Source: Betaproteobacteria bacterium (lineage in GTDB: Bacteria; Pseudomonadota; Gammaproteobacteria; Burkholderiales; Casimicrobiaceae). From it: DNA of 64,000 bases. The position numbers and the translations under genes are program-made. Positions 50,031 to 59,402 of the stretch are shown in pieces. Location of the stretch: contig READ01000022.1 in assembly GCA_004293675.1 (NCBI GenBank), forward strand, positions 1-64,000, read 5' to 3'. Under the pieces are notes generated by a model. It made no database searches, had not been told where the DNA came from, and saw only the letters and a program-made list of their open reading frames with translations. Each line of letters opens with the position of its first letter. The first letter of the stretch is position 1.

Positions 50031-50054
50031 GATCGCGGCGGAGCCGCTCCTACA
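50031..50054 (-). repeat. REP-like sequence, family 1, single copy
   Basis: CGGCGGAGCCGCTCCTACA is the reverse of the element at 24072. It ends four bases before the sseA stop, so it would be transcribed in its message. Confidence 0.7.
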
Positions 50055-50057
50055 GCG

Positions 50058-50897
50058 CTAGCCTTTGGCGACGGGTCTCGTCGGATGTTGGCACCACTCG
50101 CTCCAGCTACCTGCGTAGAGCTTGCTGCCGTGCAATCCTGAATGTTCCATGGCGAGCATGTTGGAGAGCGCCGAGACGCCGCTGCCGCATTGATGGATGA
50201 TGTTTTCGGGGGAACGTCCAGCCAGAAGTAGCTCGAACTCAGCGCGCAACTCTTCGGCGGGTTTGAATACGCCGTCACGTAAATTCGTTGGAAACGGACG
50301 ATTGAACGCGCCAGGAATATGGCCGGCGACCGGATCAACGGGCTCGACTTCGCCGCGATAGCGCTCGGGGGCGCGGGCGTCGATGATGCGGCGATCGGCT
50401 TTGCCGAGTGTGGCGGCGGTGTCGTCAATCGTCATGCGCATCGCCGCGTTTTCTTTGCCAACAAATATGCGAGCCGTTTTGTTCACCGCGAGCGCGTCCA
50501 CGCTGCGGCCTTCTTTTTGCCACTGTGCAATCCCGCCGTCGAGCGCGAAAACCTTCTCGTGCCCGAGCCACTTGAGCATCCACCACAAACGACCGATAAA
50601 CATCGAGCTGCCTTGGTCGTACACCACAACGGTGCTGTCGTTGCCGATGCCTTTTGTGCCGAGCGTCTTAGCGAAGGTCTCGGCGGTGGGCAGCGGATGA
50701 CGACCGTTGCTCCCGGATTTTGGCGCGGCTAAATCGTCGTCCATCGACATGAATATCGCGCCGGGAATGTGCGCAGCAGCGTAGGATTCACGACCCAGCG
50801 AATGATTCATCAAATCGTGTCGGGTGTCTACGATCACGAGCGTTGGATCATCGAGCATCGCGGCGAGCTGCGCGGTTGAAATTAGCGGCGAGGGCAT
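50058..50897 (-). CDS. sseA: 3-mercaptopyruvate sulfurtransferase
   Basis: The start at 50897 (MPSPLISTAQLAAML) gives 279 residues, two rhodanese domains, with the inactive first (VDTRHDLMNHSLGRESYAA) and an active second in which the cysteine lies in HQCGSGVSA. That loop matches mercaptopyruvate sulfurtransferases (CGSGVTA) rather than thiosulfate rhodaneses. The enzyme moves sulfur from 3-mercaptopyruvate to acceptors. The long form starting at 50969 was rejected as it adds an out-of-family N-terminus. The gene lies just after dnaG on the same strand. Confidence 0.9.
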   Translation of the reverse strand: MPSPLISTAQLAAMLDDPTLVIVDTRHDLMNHSLGRESYAAAHIPGAIFMSMDDDLAAPKSGSNGRHPLPTAETFAKTLGTKGIGNDSTVVVYDQGSSMFIGRLWWMLKWLGHEKVFALDGGIAQWQKEGRSVDALAVNKTARIFVGKENAAMRMTIDDTAATLGKADRRIIDARAPERYRGEVEPVDPVAGHIPGAFNRPFPTNLRDGVFKPAEELRAEFELLLAGRSPENIIHQCGSGVSALSNMLAMEHSGLHGSKLYAGSWSEWCQHPTRPVAKG

Positions 50898-50944
50898 GGC
50901 GTGGCTTTCAGAGGTGAAGGCTAGAGTGAGGTTGCAATCCGGGA

Positions 50945-52984
50945 CTAAAACGGGGGATCGTCTGCGCAATTGGACGCCGGAGCGAACTCCGCGTCGAAGT
51001 CAAACGAGATATCGTCAAACCCGTCGTCTGCCGGTGGTGTAGTGGTTGATTTCGCGATCACAGGCACTGCGATCACCGCAGCCGCCGGACGCGGTGGTGC
51101 TGCGCGAATGGACGGCGCGGCGGGCGGGGTTTTTGTGGGCCGTGGTCGAGATGCGAACGCAGATTCCATGGGCGCAGTCGGCAGTGGCACGAGCGCAGCT
51201 TCAGGCGCAACAACGCGCCTCGCACCCAGCGCCAAAATGCCCATGCCGGGCAAATGCTCTGGCACCGCGACCGCTCTGCCCGTATGAAACAAACTACCGT
51301 TCTCGATCTGTGCGCGGAGCTGTCGAAGCTCGCTCTCTGCTTCTTCGTCCTGCATCAAAGCGTCGAGCTCGACATCACGATGCGTTAGTAGCTTCGAAAT
51401 TTCGCCCTCAAATTCGCTTTCGCGAAACTGCTCCATCACGGCGCCGATGTTGGGCTCATCAGGCAAACGAATGGCCACATTCACCACCGCTTGCAACAGT
51501 CGCAGGACATGCGGCGCGTTGGCAGGATCGGGGAACTGTGTGTCGACCAAGTACATCGCCAATTTTGGGCGACCCAGGATGCGCCGCGCGTTGGCGATTA
51601 CGCGCTGCGTGGCCGGGTCGGTGCGCGCGATGGGCGGGCGACGGCCTACGAATTTGGTGCGGGGCGTTTGTACGTCGCCGGAATCAAAGTTCTGCTCAAC
51701 GGGCTTGGCTTTGATTGGCGGCAACACGGTGTGCGATTGCATATCCACATCACGGCCGAGCGCGCTTGCCAGCGATTCGCGCATCATCGGCGCGCTCACG
51801 ACTTCAAGATGTTGCCGCGCTGCTGAGGCTCGAGCCGCCTTGGCCTCCGCGCTGTCGCCGGGGTGGCGCGCGTTGAGTTCGCGTAGCCAATATTCCGACA
51901 GTGGCAACGCTTTCGATATGAAATCTTCAAACGCCTCACGTCCGAATTCGCGAATGTAGCTGTCGGGATCGTGCTCGGGCGGCAGAAACAAAAAGCGAAC
52001 GTGCTTGCCGTCACGAAGCGCGGGCAGGGCATTTTCCAGTGCGCGCCATGCGGCGCGTTGCCCTGCGCTGTCGCCGTCGAACGAAAATACCACTTCGTCA
52101 GCAATCCGAAGCAATCGCTGCGTGTGCGCTTCAGTGGTTGCTGTACCAAGCGTCGCAACGACATATTCAATGCCAAACTGCGCGAGCGCCACGACGTCCA
52201 TGTAGCCTTCAACGACCAACACGCGATTGATTTTTCGAATCGTGTTTTGCGCTTGAAACAAACCGTAGAGCTCTCGGCCCTTCGAAAAAATCGGCGTCTC
52301 GGGCGAGTTCAAATACTTAGGCCCGCCGCCGTCGTCTTTGCTGCCCAGGATGCGCCCGCCGAACCCGATCACCGCACCTTGTTGATTGAGGATCGGGAAC
52401 ATCACGCGTTCACGAAATCCGTCATAGCGCTTGCCGCCGTCGCCGGTTTTGACCAAGCCACCGGTTTCGAGTAATTGGTTGTCAGCGTAATCGTCAAACG
52501 CTTCGGCCAGCGGCTGCCAGCCGGCAGGCGCCCATCCCAGATGAAAGCGCTGCGCTACCTCCCCACTCACGCCACGGCGCTTAAAGTAATCCTTTGCTAG
52601 GTCGGACTTTCGCAGCTGCGACTTGTAGTAAGTCGCCGCTTTGATCATCACATCAAACAGCGGTCCCGCCTGCGGGTCAATCTTTCGCTCATTGTCGCGT
52701 GGTACGGTGAGTCCGACGCCTTGCGCCAGCTCTTCGACTGCGTCGGGAAAACTCTTGCCCGCGTACTCCATCAAAAACTTGATGGCTGAGCCGCTCGCGC
52801 CGCAGCCGAAGCACTTGTAAAACTGTTTGGTGGGACTCACCGAAAACGATGGCGTCTTTTCTTTGTGAAACGGGCAACACGCTTGATAGTTAGCGCCCGC
52901 TTTTTTGAGCGGCACCATGCGATCAATCACCTCGACCACGTCGACGCGAGAGAGCAGTTGCTGGATAAAGTCGTCAGGAATCAC
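50945..52984 (-). CDS. dnaG: DNA primase
   Basis: The CHC2 zinc domain is complete at the N-terminus (CPFHKEKTPSFSV, then YKCFGCGASGSAIKF), followed by the TOPRIM catalytic core (VLVVEGYMDVVAL and FSFDGDSAGQRAA). The C-terminal helicase-binding domain, about residues 470-580, is less conserved, with a Pro- and Ala-rich tail of about 100 residues that is odd for the family. The GTG start at 52984 (VIPDDFIQQLL) was chosen over the frame start at 53014, as family members begin there. The usual partners rpsU and rpoD are not next to it. Confidence 0.95.
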   Translation of the reverse strand: MIPDDFIQQLLSRVDVVEVIDRMVPLKKAGANYQACCPFHKEKTPSFSVSPTKQFYKCFGCGASGSAIKFLMEYAGKSFPDAVEELAQGVGLTVPRDNERKIDPQAGPLFDVMIKAATYYKSQLRKSDLAKDYFKRRGVSGEVAQRFHLGWAPAGWQPLAEAFDDYADNQLLETGGLVKTGDGGKRYDGFRERVMFPILNQQGAVIGFGGRILGSKDDGGGPKYLNSPETPIFSKGRELYGLFQAQNTIRKINRVLVVEGYMDVVALAQFGIEYVVATLGTATTEAHTQRLLRIADEVVFSFDGDSAGQRAAWRALENALPALRDGKHVRFLFLPPEHDPDSYIREFGREAFEDFISKALPLSEYWLRELNARHPGDSAEAKAARASAARQHLEVVSAPMMRESLASALGRDVDMQSHTVLPPIKAKPVEQNFDSGDVQTPRTKFVGRRPPIARTDPATQRVIANARRILGRPKLAMYLVDTQFPDPANAPHVLRLLQAVVNVAIRLPDEPNIGAVMEQFRESEFEGEISKLLTHRDVELDALMQDEEAESELRQLRAQIENGSLFHTGRAVAVPEHLPGMGILALGARRVVAPEAALVPLPTAPMESAFASRPRPTKTPPAAPSIRAAPPRPAAAVIAVPVIAKSTTTPPADDGFDDISFDFDAEFAPASNCADDPPF

Positions 52985-53031
52985 CGCGCTATTATCTCTG
53001 GCTCCTACCTTCACCCACCACGGAGTTTGAA

Positions 53032-53397
53032 ATGATTGGATACGTCACACTCGGAACGAACGATCTAGCGCGCGCTGCGGCGTTTTATGACGAGCTCTTG
53101 GGGACGGTGGGTGCGAAGCGAAACTGGGAGTCAGAGGGCGGCATTGGGTGGGCCAATCGAACGGGGATTACGCTGGCTGCGATGAAACCGTATAACGGCG
53201 AACCGGCCACCGTTGGCAATGGCGTGATGGTCGCGCTGTCGTTCAAGAGCAAAGAAGAGGTGGACGCGTTCCACGCTAAAGCCATCAGCCTAGGCGCTAA
53301 GGACGAAGGCGCAGCAGGGCCGCGCGGCACCGGGTTTTACGCCGGCTACTTCCGCGACTTAGACGGCAACAAACTGTGCGGTTTTTTCATGGGGTAA
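53032..53397 (+). CDS. VOC-family (glyoxalase-like) protein
   Basis: The 121-residue protein is a single vicinal-oxygen-chelate domain: it begins MIGYVTLGTNDLARAAAFYD and ends in FRDLDGNKLCGFF, typical of glyoxalase/bleomycin-resistance-like proteins. The metal ligands are not all obvious. The gene is divergent from dnaG with an 18-base gap from the dnaG frame start. CACGGAG precedes the ATG. Confidence 0.85.
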   Translation: MIGYVTLGTNDLARAAAFYDELLGTVGAKRNWESEGGIGWANRTGITLAAMKPYNGEPATVGNGVMVALSFKSKEEVDAFHAKAISLGAKDEGAAGPRGTGFYAGYFRDLDGNKLCGFFMG

Positions 53398-53451
53398 CTA
53401 TTTTTTGTGGCTGACAGCGGGATCTTGCGCGATGAACCGCGAAAGATCTGG

Positions 53452-54675
53452 CTATTCGTAGCGCAAGCATTCCACCGGCTGCAGTTTCGATGCCCGCCGC
53501 GCCGGATAGAAGCCGAAAAATATCCCAACGATGCAGCTAAACACCACGGCGATGCCCACGGCCTTGGCGCCGATGGCCATCTCGAATTTCCCGGTGGACG
53601 ACACAGCGCTCGCAACGCCTGCCGACAGCGCCACGCCGATGATGCCGCTGACCAAACAAATCGCCACTGCTTCAATCAAAAATTGCCAGAGCACATCGGA
53701 GGGACGCGCGCCGATGGCCATTCGAATGCCGATTTCACGGGTTCGTTCGGTCACTGAAACCAGCATGATGTTCATGATGCCGATGCCGCCGACAACGAGC
53801 GACACTGCACCTACAAACCCCAGTGCGATTGAAAGTCCGGTTGCAATCGCTTCACCCGTTTTGGCAAATTCACCAAAGTTCACCACCCGAAAATCGTCGG
53901 GTTCCTCCGCGCGAATTCGATGGCGATCACGCATCAAATCGTAGATGTCAGCGACCATGTCGTTAAGGCCCTCTGTCGTTTTCGATTGCACCACCACGTA
54001 CTGCACGGTGCGCGGCGTGGCGGTGCGGATGAGCGTGACACGAGCTGTGGAAATGGGCACCATCACCACCTCGCCAATGTCGCCCGAATCGAAGCTCTGG
54101 CCTTCGTTATCGAGTACGCCGATCACCTGAAAACTTTGGTTATCGATGCGAATAGTTTGCCCAATCGGATCGTTTTTGTAGAACAGTTGTTCGGCCACTT
54201 TTTTGCCGAGCACCGCGACGCGTGACGCGCTGGCAATATCCACCTCTGACAGCCCAATGCCTTTGGCGAGCCGCAGATTACGAATAGCGAATGAGATCGG
54301 CGTGGTGCCCTGAACTTGGGTATTGGTGTTGTCGTTGCCGTAAGAGATTTGCGAGTAGGTGGTGAGCATTGGCGCTGCACCTTTGACGCTTGGCAACCGA
54401 TTGATGGCCTCGGCATCATCCAGCGTGATGGTTTGCACGGTGCCCGTCCGCAACCGCGCGCCGACCGCTTTGCGGGAATCGGCCTGCACGATCACCAGAT
54501 TGCTGCCGAGCACCGAGAGCTGCTTGTCGATGAATAGTTTGATGCCGTCACCCACCGCGAGCATCAACACAACGCTTGCGATGCCGATGATGATGCCCAG
54601 CATCGTGAGCATGGTGCGCAGCGGATTGGCGAGCATCGCTCGAAGCGCTTCGCTCAGGACATGAATGAGCTTCAT
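53452..54675 (-). CDS. MacB-type ABC transporter permease
   Basis: The 407-residue protein has one N-terminal membrane segment, a large periplasmic domain (MacB_PCD, residues about 45-240) and three C-terminal segments (FtsX domain, GIGIMNIMLVSVTERTREIG). It pairs with the ATP-binding and membrane-fusion genes that follow upstream. Such transporters export peptides, toxins, haem or lipoproteins, and work through TolC. The overlap with the ATPase gene (ATGA at 54672) shows coupling. The substrate is unknown. Confidence 0.92.
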   Translation of the reverse strand: MKLIHVLSEALRAMLANPLRTMLTMLGIIIGIASVVLMLAVGDGIKLFIDKQLSVLGSNLVIVQADSRKAVGARLRTGTVQTITLDDAEAINRLPSVKGAAPMLTTYSQISYGNDNTNTQVQGTTPISFAIRNLRLAKGIGLSEVDIASASRVAVLGKKVAEQLFYKNDPIGQTIRIDNQSFQVIGVLDNEGQSFDSGDIGEVVMVPISTARVTLIRTATPRTVQYVVVQSKTTEGLNDMVADIYDLMRDRHRIRAEEPDDFRVVNFGEFAKTGEAIATGLSIALGFVGAVSLVVGGIGIMNIMLVSVTERTREIGIRMAIGARPSDVLWQFLIEAVAICLVSGIIGVALSAGVASAVSSTGKFEMAIGAKAVGIAVVFSCIVGIFFGFYPARRASKLQPVECLRYE

Positions 54676-55451
54676 TGGCTGACCTCGCTCGCGCTGGCGG
54701 TGTTGTCATCGGTTCGTAGCTGTCGCAGCCCCTCGGCCGCCGGGCCGTCGTAGAGCACGAGTCCGTCTTTCAGTCGCACCAAGCGCTTAGCATGTGCTGC
54801 GATATCGGGTTCATGAGTGACCAAAATGATGCTCTGCCCGCGCTCCCGATTGAGTTCGTTTAAGAGCGCCATGATGTCGTTGCTCGTTCGAGTGTCCAAA
54901 TTGCCCGTGGGCTCGTCGGCAAGGATGAGCGGTGGGTCGACGACTAGTGCACGGGCGATGGCCACACGTTGTTGTTGCCCGCCAGAGAGTTGATTGGGTT
55001 GACGACTGGCGAGCTCACCCAAGCCCACTTTGTCGAGCTGCGTCTGAGCGCGACTTCGCGATGCGCTTCGCGACACACCCGCATAAATCAGCGGCAGCGC
55101 AACGTTGTCGAGCACTGACATCCGCTTCAACAGATTAAAGCTCTGAAACACAAATCCAATCGTGCGATTTCGGAGCGTTGCGAGCTCGGCACGGGACTGC
55201 GCACCCACGTCAACCCCGGCCAATCGATAGGCACCCGAGGTCGGCGTATCAAGGCAGCCAAGGATGTTCATAAGCGTTGATTTTCCCGAGCCCGACTGTC
55301 CCATCACGGCGACGAAATCGCCGCGCTGCATCGTCACGTTGATGCCGTGCAAAACGGGCGTTTCAACGCGGTTTGAAAAGTAGCTTTTGCGCACATCGGT
55401 AATTTCAACCAATGCGCCGGCCGCGCTGTGCACGATCATGGAATCCATCAT
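54672..55451 (-). CDS. MacB-type ABC transporter ATP-binding protein
   Basis: Walker [16 protein letters not shown], the signature [15 protein letters not shown] and Walker [13 protein letters not shown] are intact. It belongs to the LolD/MacB ATPase group, in which ATPase and permease are separate chains here rather than fused as in E. coli MacB. It overlaps the permease gene and lies ten bases after the adaptor stop. The Met at residue 5 (MIVHSAAG) may be the true start. Confidence 0.94.
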   Translation of the reverse strand: MMDSMIVHSAAGALVEITDVRKSYFSNRVETPVLHGINVTMQRGDFVAVMGQSGSGKSTLMNILGCLDTPTSGAYRLAGVDVGAQSRAELATLRNRTIGFVFQSFNLLKRMSVLDNVALPLIYAGVSRSASRSRAQTQLDKVGLGELASRQPNQLSGGQQQRVAIARALVVDPPLILADEPTGNLDTRTSNDIMALLNELNRERGQSIILVTHEPDIAAHAKRLVRLKDGLVLYDGPAAEGLRQLRTDDNTASASEVSQ

Positions 55452-55461
55452 CGTTTAATCG

Positions 55462-56724
55462 CTACTGTTTGGTTGGATCGGCTAGCAGCGAGCGCACCAC
55501 GACTTTGTCGCCCGGCGCGATCGGACCCTTGACGATCTCGGTGTATTTGCTGTTGGCAATGCCGATGACCACATCCACGGGCTTGGCCTCTTTACCGTCC
55601 ATTTTGTAGAGTCGATACAAACGCTCGCCCGACTTGGTGCGAAGGCCCAGTTCGTCGGTGCTGTCGGGCAAGTCGGCAACGACTGTTTTCGATGCATCTT
55701 TTTTCGCGTCTTTCGCGTCCTTTGCGTCTTTCGTAGCGTCTTCACCGCGCAATTTCTTTTTCGTTGCATCCATCGCGATTTCAAAGTCACTCGGCCGGTA
55801 GCGAAGCGCCGCGGTGGGCACACGAAGTGCTTCGGGTTTGTTTGAGGTGATGATTCGCACCTGCGCAGTCAGTCCAGGTTTAAGTAATTCTTCGGGGTTG
55901 TCAACGTCAATGACAACGTTGTAAGTCACCACGTTTTGCGCGACGTTGGGCGATAGTCGAAACTGCCGCACCTTGCCTTCGAAATCGCGCTCAGGAAATG
56001 CGTCAACCACGAAGCGCACCGCTTGTCCGTCTTTGAGCAAACCGACATCGGCTTCCGACACGTTGGTGTCGATCTGCATTTTTTTCAGGTCGCGAGCAAT
56101 AGTGAACAAATTGGGCGTTTGAAAACTTGCCGCCACCGTTTGGCCAAGGTCAGCGCTTCGTTTGATGATGACGCCGTCAATCGGTGAGCGAATAATGCTG
56201 TTGGCTAAATCGGCCTGCGCTCGCTCGATTTGCGCGTCGTTGACTTGCAATTGCGACTTCGCGGCGTCGAGCGCTTGGCGTGATTGTTCAAGCGTGGCGG
56301 CTGAGAGAAAACCTTGCGTGACGAGCTTTGAGTTTCTGGCGTGGGTGCTCTCGGCCAAGGTGAGCTGCGCACGCGCTGCGCCTTGTGAAGCGGTCGTTTG
56401 CTTGATCGTGGCTTGCAAAATCGTCGGATCGATCTTCAAAAGCACTTGGCCTTTTTTTACTCGGTCGTTGAAATCAGCGTTGATTTCGCTCACCGTGCCC
56501 GAGACTTGCGTGCCAACGTTGACCAACCCCACAGGATTTAACGTGCCAGTGGCGGTGACGAATTGCACGATCGAGCCGCGATCAACGTCGGCCGTTTTGT
56601 AGCGCGGCTTTTCATCCGCTCCGCCCGCAATCTTGTGCTGCAACAGATAGCCGCCGTAGAGCAATCCGCCGAGCAAGACGAGCGAAATGACGGTGATAAC
56701 GCGGCCTTTGGTAAACAATTTCAT
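55462..56724 (-). CDS. MacA-like periplasmic adaptor
   Basis: The start at 56724 (MKLFTKGRVITVISLVLLGG) gives 420 residues and an N-terminal membrane anchor, then a lipoyl-like barrel, a helical hairpin (residues about 100-170) and beta-barrel domains. LRVPTAALRYRPS and GLTAQVRIIT are typical of MacA. The adaptor links the ABC pump to TolC. A Lys-, Ala- and Asp-rich low-complexity insert (residues about 318-347, with repeated KDAKDA) is unusual. It is the first gene of a three-gene operon. The longer frame start at 56805 is out of family. Confidence 0.9.
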   Translation of the reverse strand: MKLFTKGRVITVISLVLLGGLLYGGYLLQHKIAGGADEKPRYKTADVDRGSIVQFVTATGTLNPVGLVNVGTQVSGTVSEINADFNDRVKKGQVLLKIDPTILQATIKQTTASQGAARAQLTLAESTHARNSKLVTQGFLSAATLEQSRQALDAAKSQLQVNDAQIERAQADLANSIIRSPIDGVIIKRSADLGQTVAASFQTPNLFTIARDLKKMQIDTNVSEADVGLLKDGQAVRFVVDAFPERDFEGKVRQFRLSPNVAQNVVTYNVVIDVDNPEELLKPGLTAQVRIITSNKPEALRVPTAALRYRPSDFEIAMDATKKKLRGEDATKDAKDAKDAKKDASKTVVADLPDSTDELGLRTKSGERLYRLYKMDGKEAKPVDVVIGIANSKYTEIVKGPIAPGDKVVVRSLLADPTKQ

Positions 56725-56956
56725 AGTCAATAGCGGTGCGTTGAACAATGGGGCGATTTTGCCCTGTTGCCGCGCCGCTGGCAGCGGGGATGTGATCAGT
56801 AGCATGTGGCTGCGACCAACGACGGCCCATGGGCGCGAGACGTTGTGTAGAAAACCCGCCGATCAAGCGCTATCATCCGCTGTGTGGGGCTCGCGGTGGT
56901 GTTGTAGTGGGTGCGTCTACGCGACGATTCTTGAATGTGCGCGACAGGTTTTCAAC

Positions 56957-57481
56957 ATGGGGCTATTTGATCTATTTAAGCGTTTTAGCCGGACTCCGAG
57001 TGAGTTGGTTGACGCCGTGGCCGCTAAGAAGCGCGACAGTGCGGGCGCGGCGTCAGACGCGGGTGCCGAGGGCGCAGACCGTCGGATCAAAGCCAGGAAA
57101 CCGGTGCCAGCGGGCACGCGCGTGCTCATCATCGATGATTCCAAAACGGTGGTGACGGTTCTCAAACGCATGATGCGTGAGAACAATTGCGTCACCCTCG
57201 AAGCCTACGACGCGGAAACCGCCCTCGAGATTATGGGCATCGAGAAGCCCGACGTGATTTTTCTAGACATTGTGTTGCCCGGAATGAATGGCTTTGAAGC
57301 GCTGCGGCGCATCCGACGCATGCCCAAAATGAACGGCGTGCCCATCATCTTGATGAGCGGCAACGAGAGCGCGACCGAGCAGTTTTACGCCGAACGGATC
57401 GGCGCTAACGAATTCATGAAAAAACCGTTTTCCCGCGCTGAAGTATTTGTGCGGCTTGAACGCTCGCTCGGGTTGATTTAG
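56957..57481 (+). CDS. CheY-type response regulator with N-terminal extension
   Basis: The start at 56957 gives 174 residues. About 50 residues of charged linker (MGLFDLFKRFSRTPSELVDA) precede a receiver domain with acidic pocket RVLIIDDSKT, phospho-acceptor Asp near residue 103 in IFLDIVLPGMNGFEA and the Lys in FMKKPFSRAE. There is no output domain. It resembles PilH/TaxP-type regulators of twitching motility. No cognate kinase is nearby. Confidence 0.87.
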   Translation: MGLFDLFKRFSRTPSELVDAVAAKKRDSAGAASDAGAEGADRRIKARKPVPAGTRVLIIDDSKTVVTVLKRMMRENNCVTLEAYDAETALEIMGIEKPDVIFLDIVLPGMNGFEALRRIRRMPKMNGVPIILMSGNESATEQFYAERIGANEFMKKPFSRAEVFVRLERSLGLI

Positions 57482-57488
57482 CGATGCT

Positions 57489-57512
57489 GCGGTGATGTAG
57501 CAACATCACCGC
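57489..57512 (+). terminator. Hairpin directly after the response regulator gene
   Basis: GCGGTGATG and CATCACCGC pair perfectly around TAGCAA. It begins eight bases after the stop codon. There is only a weak T-run, and its right edge is the start of a palindromic repeat, so it may act with it. Confidence 0.6.
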
Positions 57513-57633
57513 CCAGCTTTATTGTTCATTACCCTATGAAATAAGGCTTCCGCTTTGTTTATGTTGCTATTCAAAACAGTTAGAAAATTGCTTGAAGGCC
57601 CCATTTCGTAGGGCATTCAAGCATAAAGTTGGG
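57512..57633. repeat. 117-bp palindromic intergenic repeat, copy 6
   Basis: The ends CCCAGCTTTATTG and GCATAAAGTTGGG, and inner arms ACCCTATGAAATAAGGC and GCCCCATTTCGTAGGGC, form an imperfect inverted repeat of about 122 bases. It lies between convergent genes. Confidence 0.82.
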
Positions 57634-57643
57634 AATGCGCTGG

Positions 57644-59188
57644 CTAATTTCTTTGCACAATGCACTGCGCAAAGGTAAAGAGCGTTTTCGGATCGTAAAC
57701 GCCCTTCACCGCCGCCAATTTTCCCTGCGCATCGCCCCAATATTTGTCGGCCCAATTCGGGTCGCCCAAGCGTGGGTAATTTTGATAAGCGTGGCCGTTG
57801 TAGAGCGGCTCCATCAGCGCAATCCAGCCGTCGAGAAACGCTTGTGATGCAGCGCGATCAGCTTCCTCCCACCAAAACACATCGAGCACGGCGTTGTAGA
57901 GCGCGTCGCGGTGAATCCACGCGCTGTCGGCGACTGGATATTCGTTAATCGCGCCGCCGTAAAACTCCATGTAGAAATACGAATACGGGTTTGGCGTGCT
58001 CACAAAGTACGCCAGTAAGGATTGCCATTCGGCGCTTGTTAACTTTCGGGCAACGATTCGAGAGGCTTTGTCTTCGCGCGGCATCACCGCATCAGCCGCA
58101 AAACAGGGCATGCCATACGGCAAATTCAAAAGCTCAGTGTTCAACACATCAAAGCTTGCGGTTTTGGTCCACTGCGTGGTCGCGCCGGGCGAATTGCACA
58201 GCGCCTGAATCGCTGCTTGACCGTCTGTGGCGTTGCCCACCCACACACCGCGCACCATCAAGTAAGGCTGCATCGGCGCCGGCGGCAACGGCAAGCCTGC
58301 AACGACGCCGGGTTGGTAGCAAAGCGAGACTTGAATGTTGAGCTGCTTCGATGGCGCAGTGGCCATGTAGTTGTCTTGCAACAGATTGAGTGCGGTGACC
58401 GCGTCGGCTTGGTTGGCAGCGGTTGCAATCGGCCAAATGATGGCCCAACCAAAGACATCGCCCAGTGTGACGAGCTTATAGGTGACGTTGAGCAAAATCC
58501 CCAGCGTGCCGCCCGTGCCGCCGCGCATGCCCCACCACAGGTCTCGGTTGACCGTCTCGGACGCGGTGACGATTGTGCCGTCGGCCAACAGCACCGTCAT
58601 CGAAATCACGTTGTCGCAATTCATGCCGTAGGTGACGGATGTGAAACCGTAGCCGCCGCCTTGCATGTAGCCGCCGATGCACACGTCGTCGCATTCCCCG
58701 CCCGGCACGTGCAATTTGTACGGCAGCAGCGCCGCGCGGAACTTGCCGAAATTCACGCCACAACCCACGGTCGCCGTCATTCCCGCGGCGTCCACGTACA
58801 CATCGTTGATCTGGCTCATATCGATCAACACGCCCGCACCTGCCGAAAATCCCGCCGTGCAATGACCGCCCGAGCGAACGGTGAAAGCGAGCTTGGTTCG
58901 CTCCTCAACGAGCTTGGCCAGTGTCAACGCAAACACCGCGTCGGAGGCCACGGTGCAATACAAAATCACCACCGGATAGGCATCAAAGAGCGGATTAAAC
59001 AGCGCGCGATCGGTGTTGTAATCGGGCTCCCACGGCCACACGATTTGCCCGCGAAAGTCTTTCAAATGGCTCAGAAGCTCTGCCTTGTCGAGTCCGAGTT
59101 GTTTGAGACCGTGCCGACCCGATTCGCCGTCAAGCTGAGTTGACAGCGCAGCGAATGCCTGTCGTTGTCTGGAGTGAACGTGTGCCAT
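57644..59188 (-). CDS. FAD-linked oxidase with BBE domain
   Basis: The 514-residue flavoprotein has the PCMH FAD domain with RSGGHCTAGFSAGAGV near residue 105, where the His can carry FAD covalently, and a Cys in PGGECDDVCIGG near residue 166 that may form the second bond, as in berberine-bridge enzymes. The BBE domain ends the protein (YQNYPRLGDPNWADKYWG). The substrate is unknown; relatives oxidise sugars or alkaloids. The start at 59188 was chosen as AAGGAA lies five bases before it. No signal peptide is present. Confidence 0.88.
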   Translation of the reverse strand: MAHVHSRQRQAFAALSTQLDGESGRHGLKQLGLDKAELLSHLKDFRGQIVWPWEPDYNTDRALFNPLFDAYPVVILYCTVASDAVFALTLAKLVEERTKLAFTVRSGGHCTAGFSAGAGVLIDMSQINDVYVDAAGMTATVGCGVNFGKFRAALLPYKLHVPGGECDDVCIGGYMQGGGYGFTSVTYGMNCDNVISMTVLLADGTIVTASETVNRDLWWGMRGGTGGTLGILLNVTYKLVTLGDVFGWAIIWPIATAANQADAVTALNLLQDNYMATAPSKQLNIQVSLCYQPGVVAGLPLPPAPMQPYLMVRGVWVGNATDGQAAIQALCNSPGATTQWTKTASFDVLNTELLNLPYGMPCFAADAVMPREDKASRIVARKLTSAEWQSLLAYFVSTPNPYSYFYMEFYGGAINEYPVADSAWIHRDALYNAVLDVFWWEEADRAASQAFLDGWIALMEPLYNGHAYQNYPRLGDPNWADKYWGDAQGKLAAVKGVYDPKTLFTFAQCIVQRN

Positions 59189-59402
59189 GAGTTTCCTTGT
59201 CGTGGGATGGAGCATTTGGTGTGCTGAGCGCCGCCGCCAGTTCTATCAGTTTGCAGCGTCCATGGTTCAGTAAATTCCTAAATTTTGATACTGCGAGCGT
59301 TTGAGCTATTGTTCGTGCGTGGCGCGGGGGGCTCGCGTTCGCTAGCTCTGTTTTGCAGCGTTTGAATTCCCACGTTCATTGATCATTGGATAGCTTGTCA
59401 GC

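Noticed and set aside
49926-50141. 71-codon frame after a GGAGGAGGG sequence
   Set aside because: It reads through an intrinsic terminator and a REP sequence; the region is better read as a small RNA.
58217-59143. 308-codon open frame opposite the FAD oxidase
   Set aside because: Antisense shadow of a GC-rich gene, His- and Arg-rich, no family.
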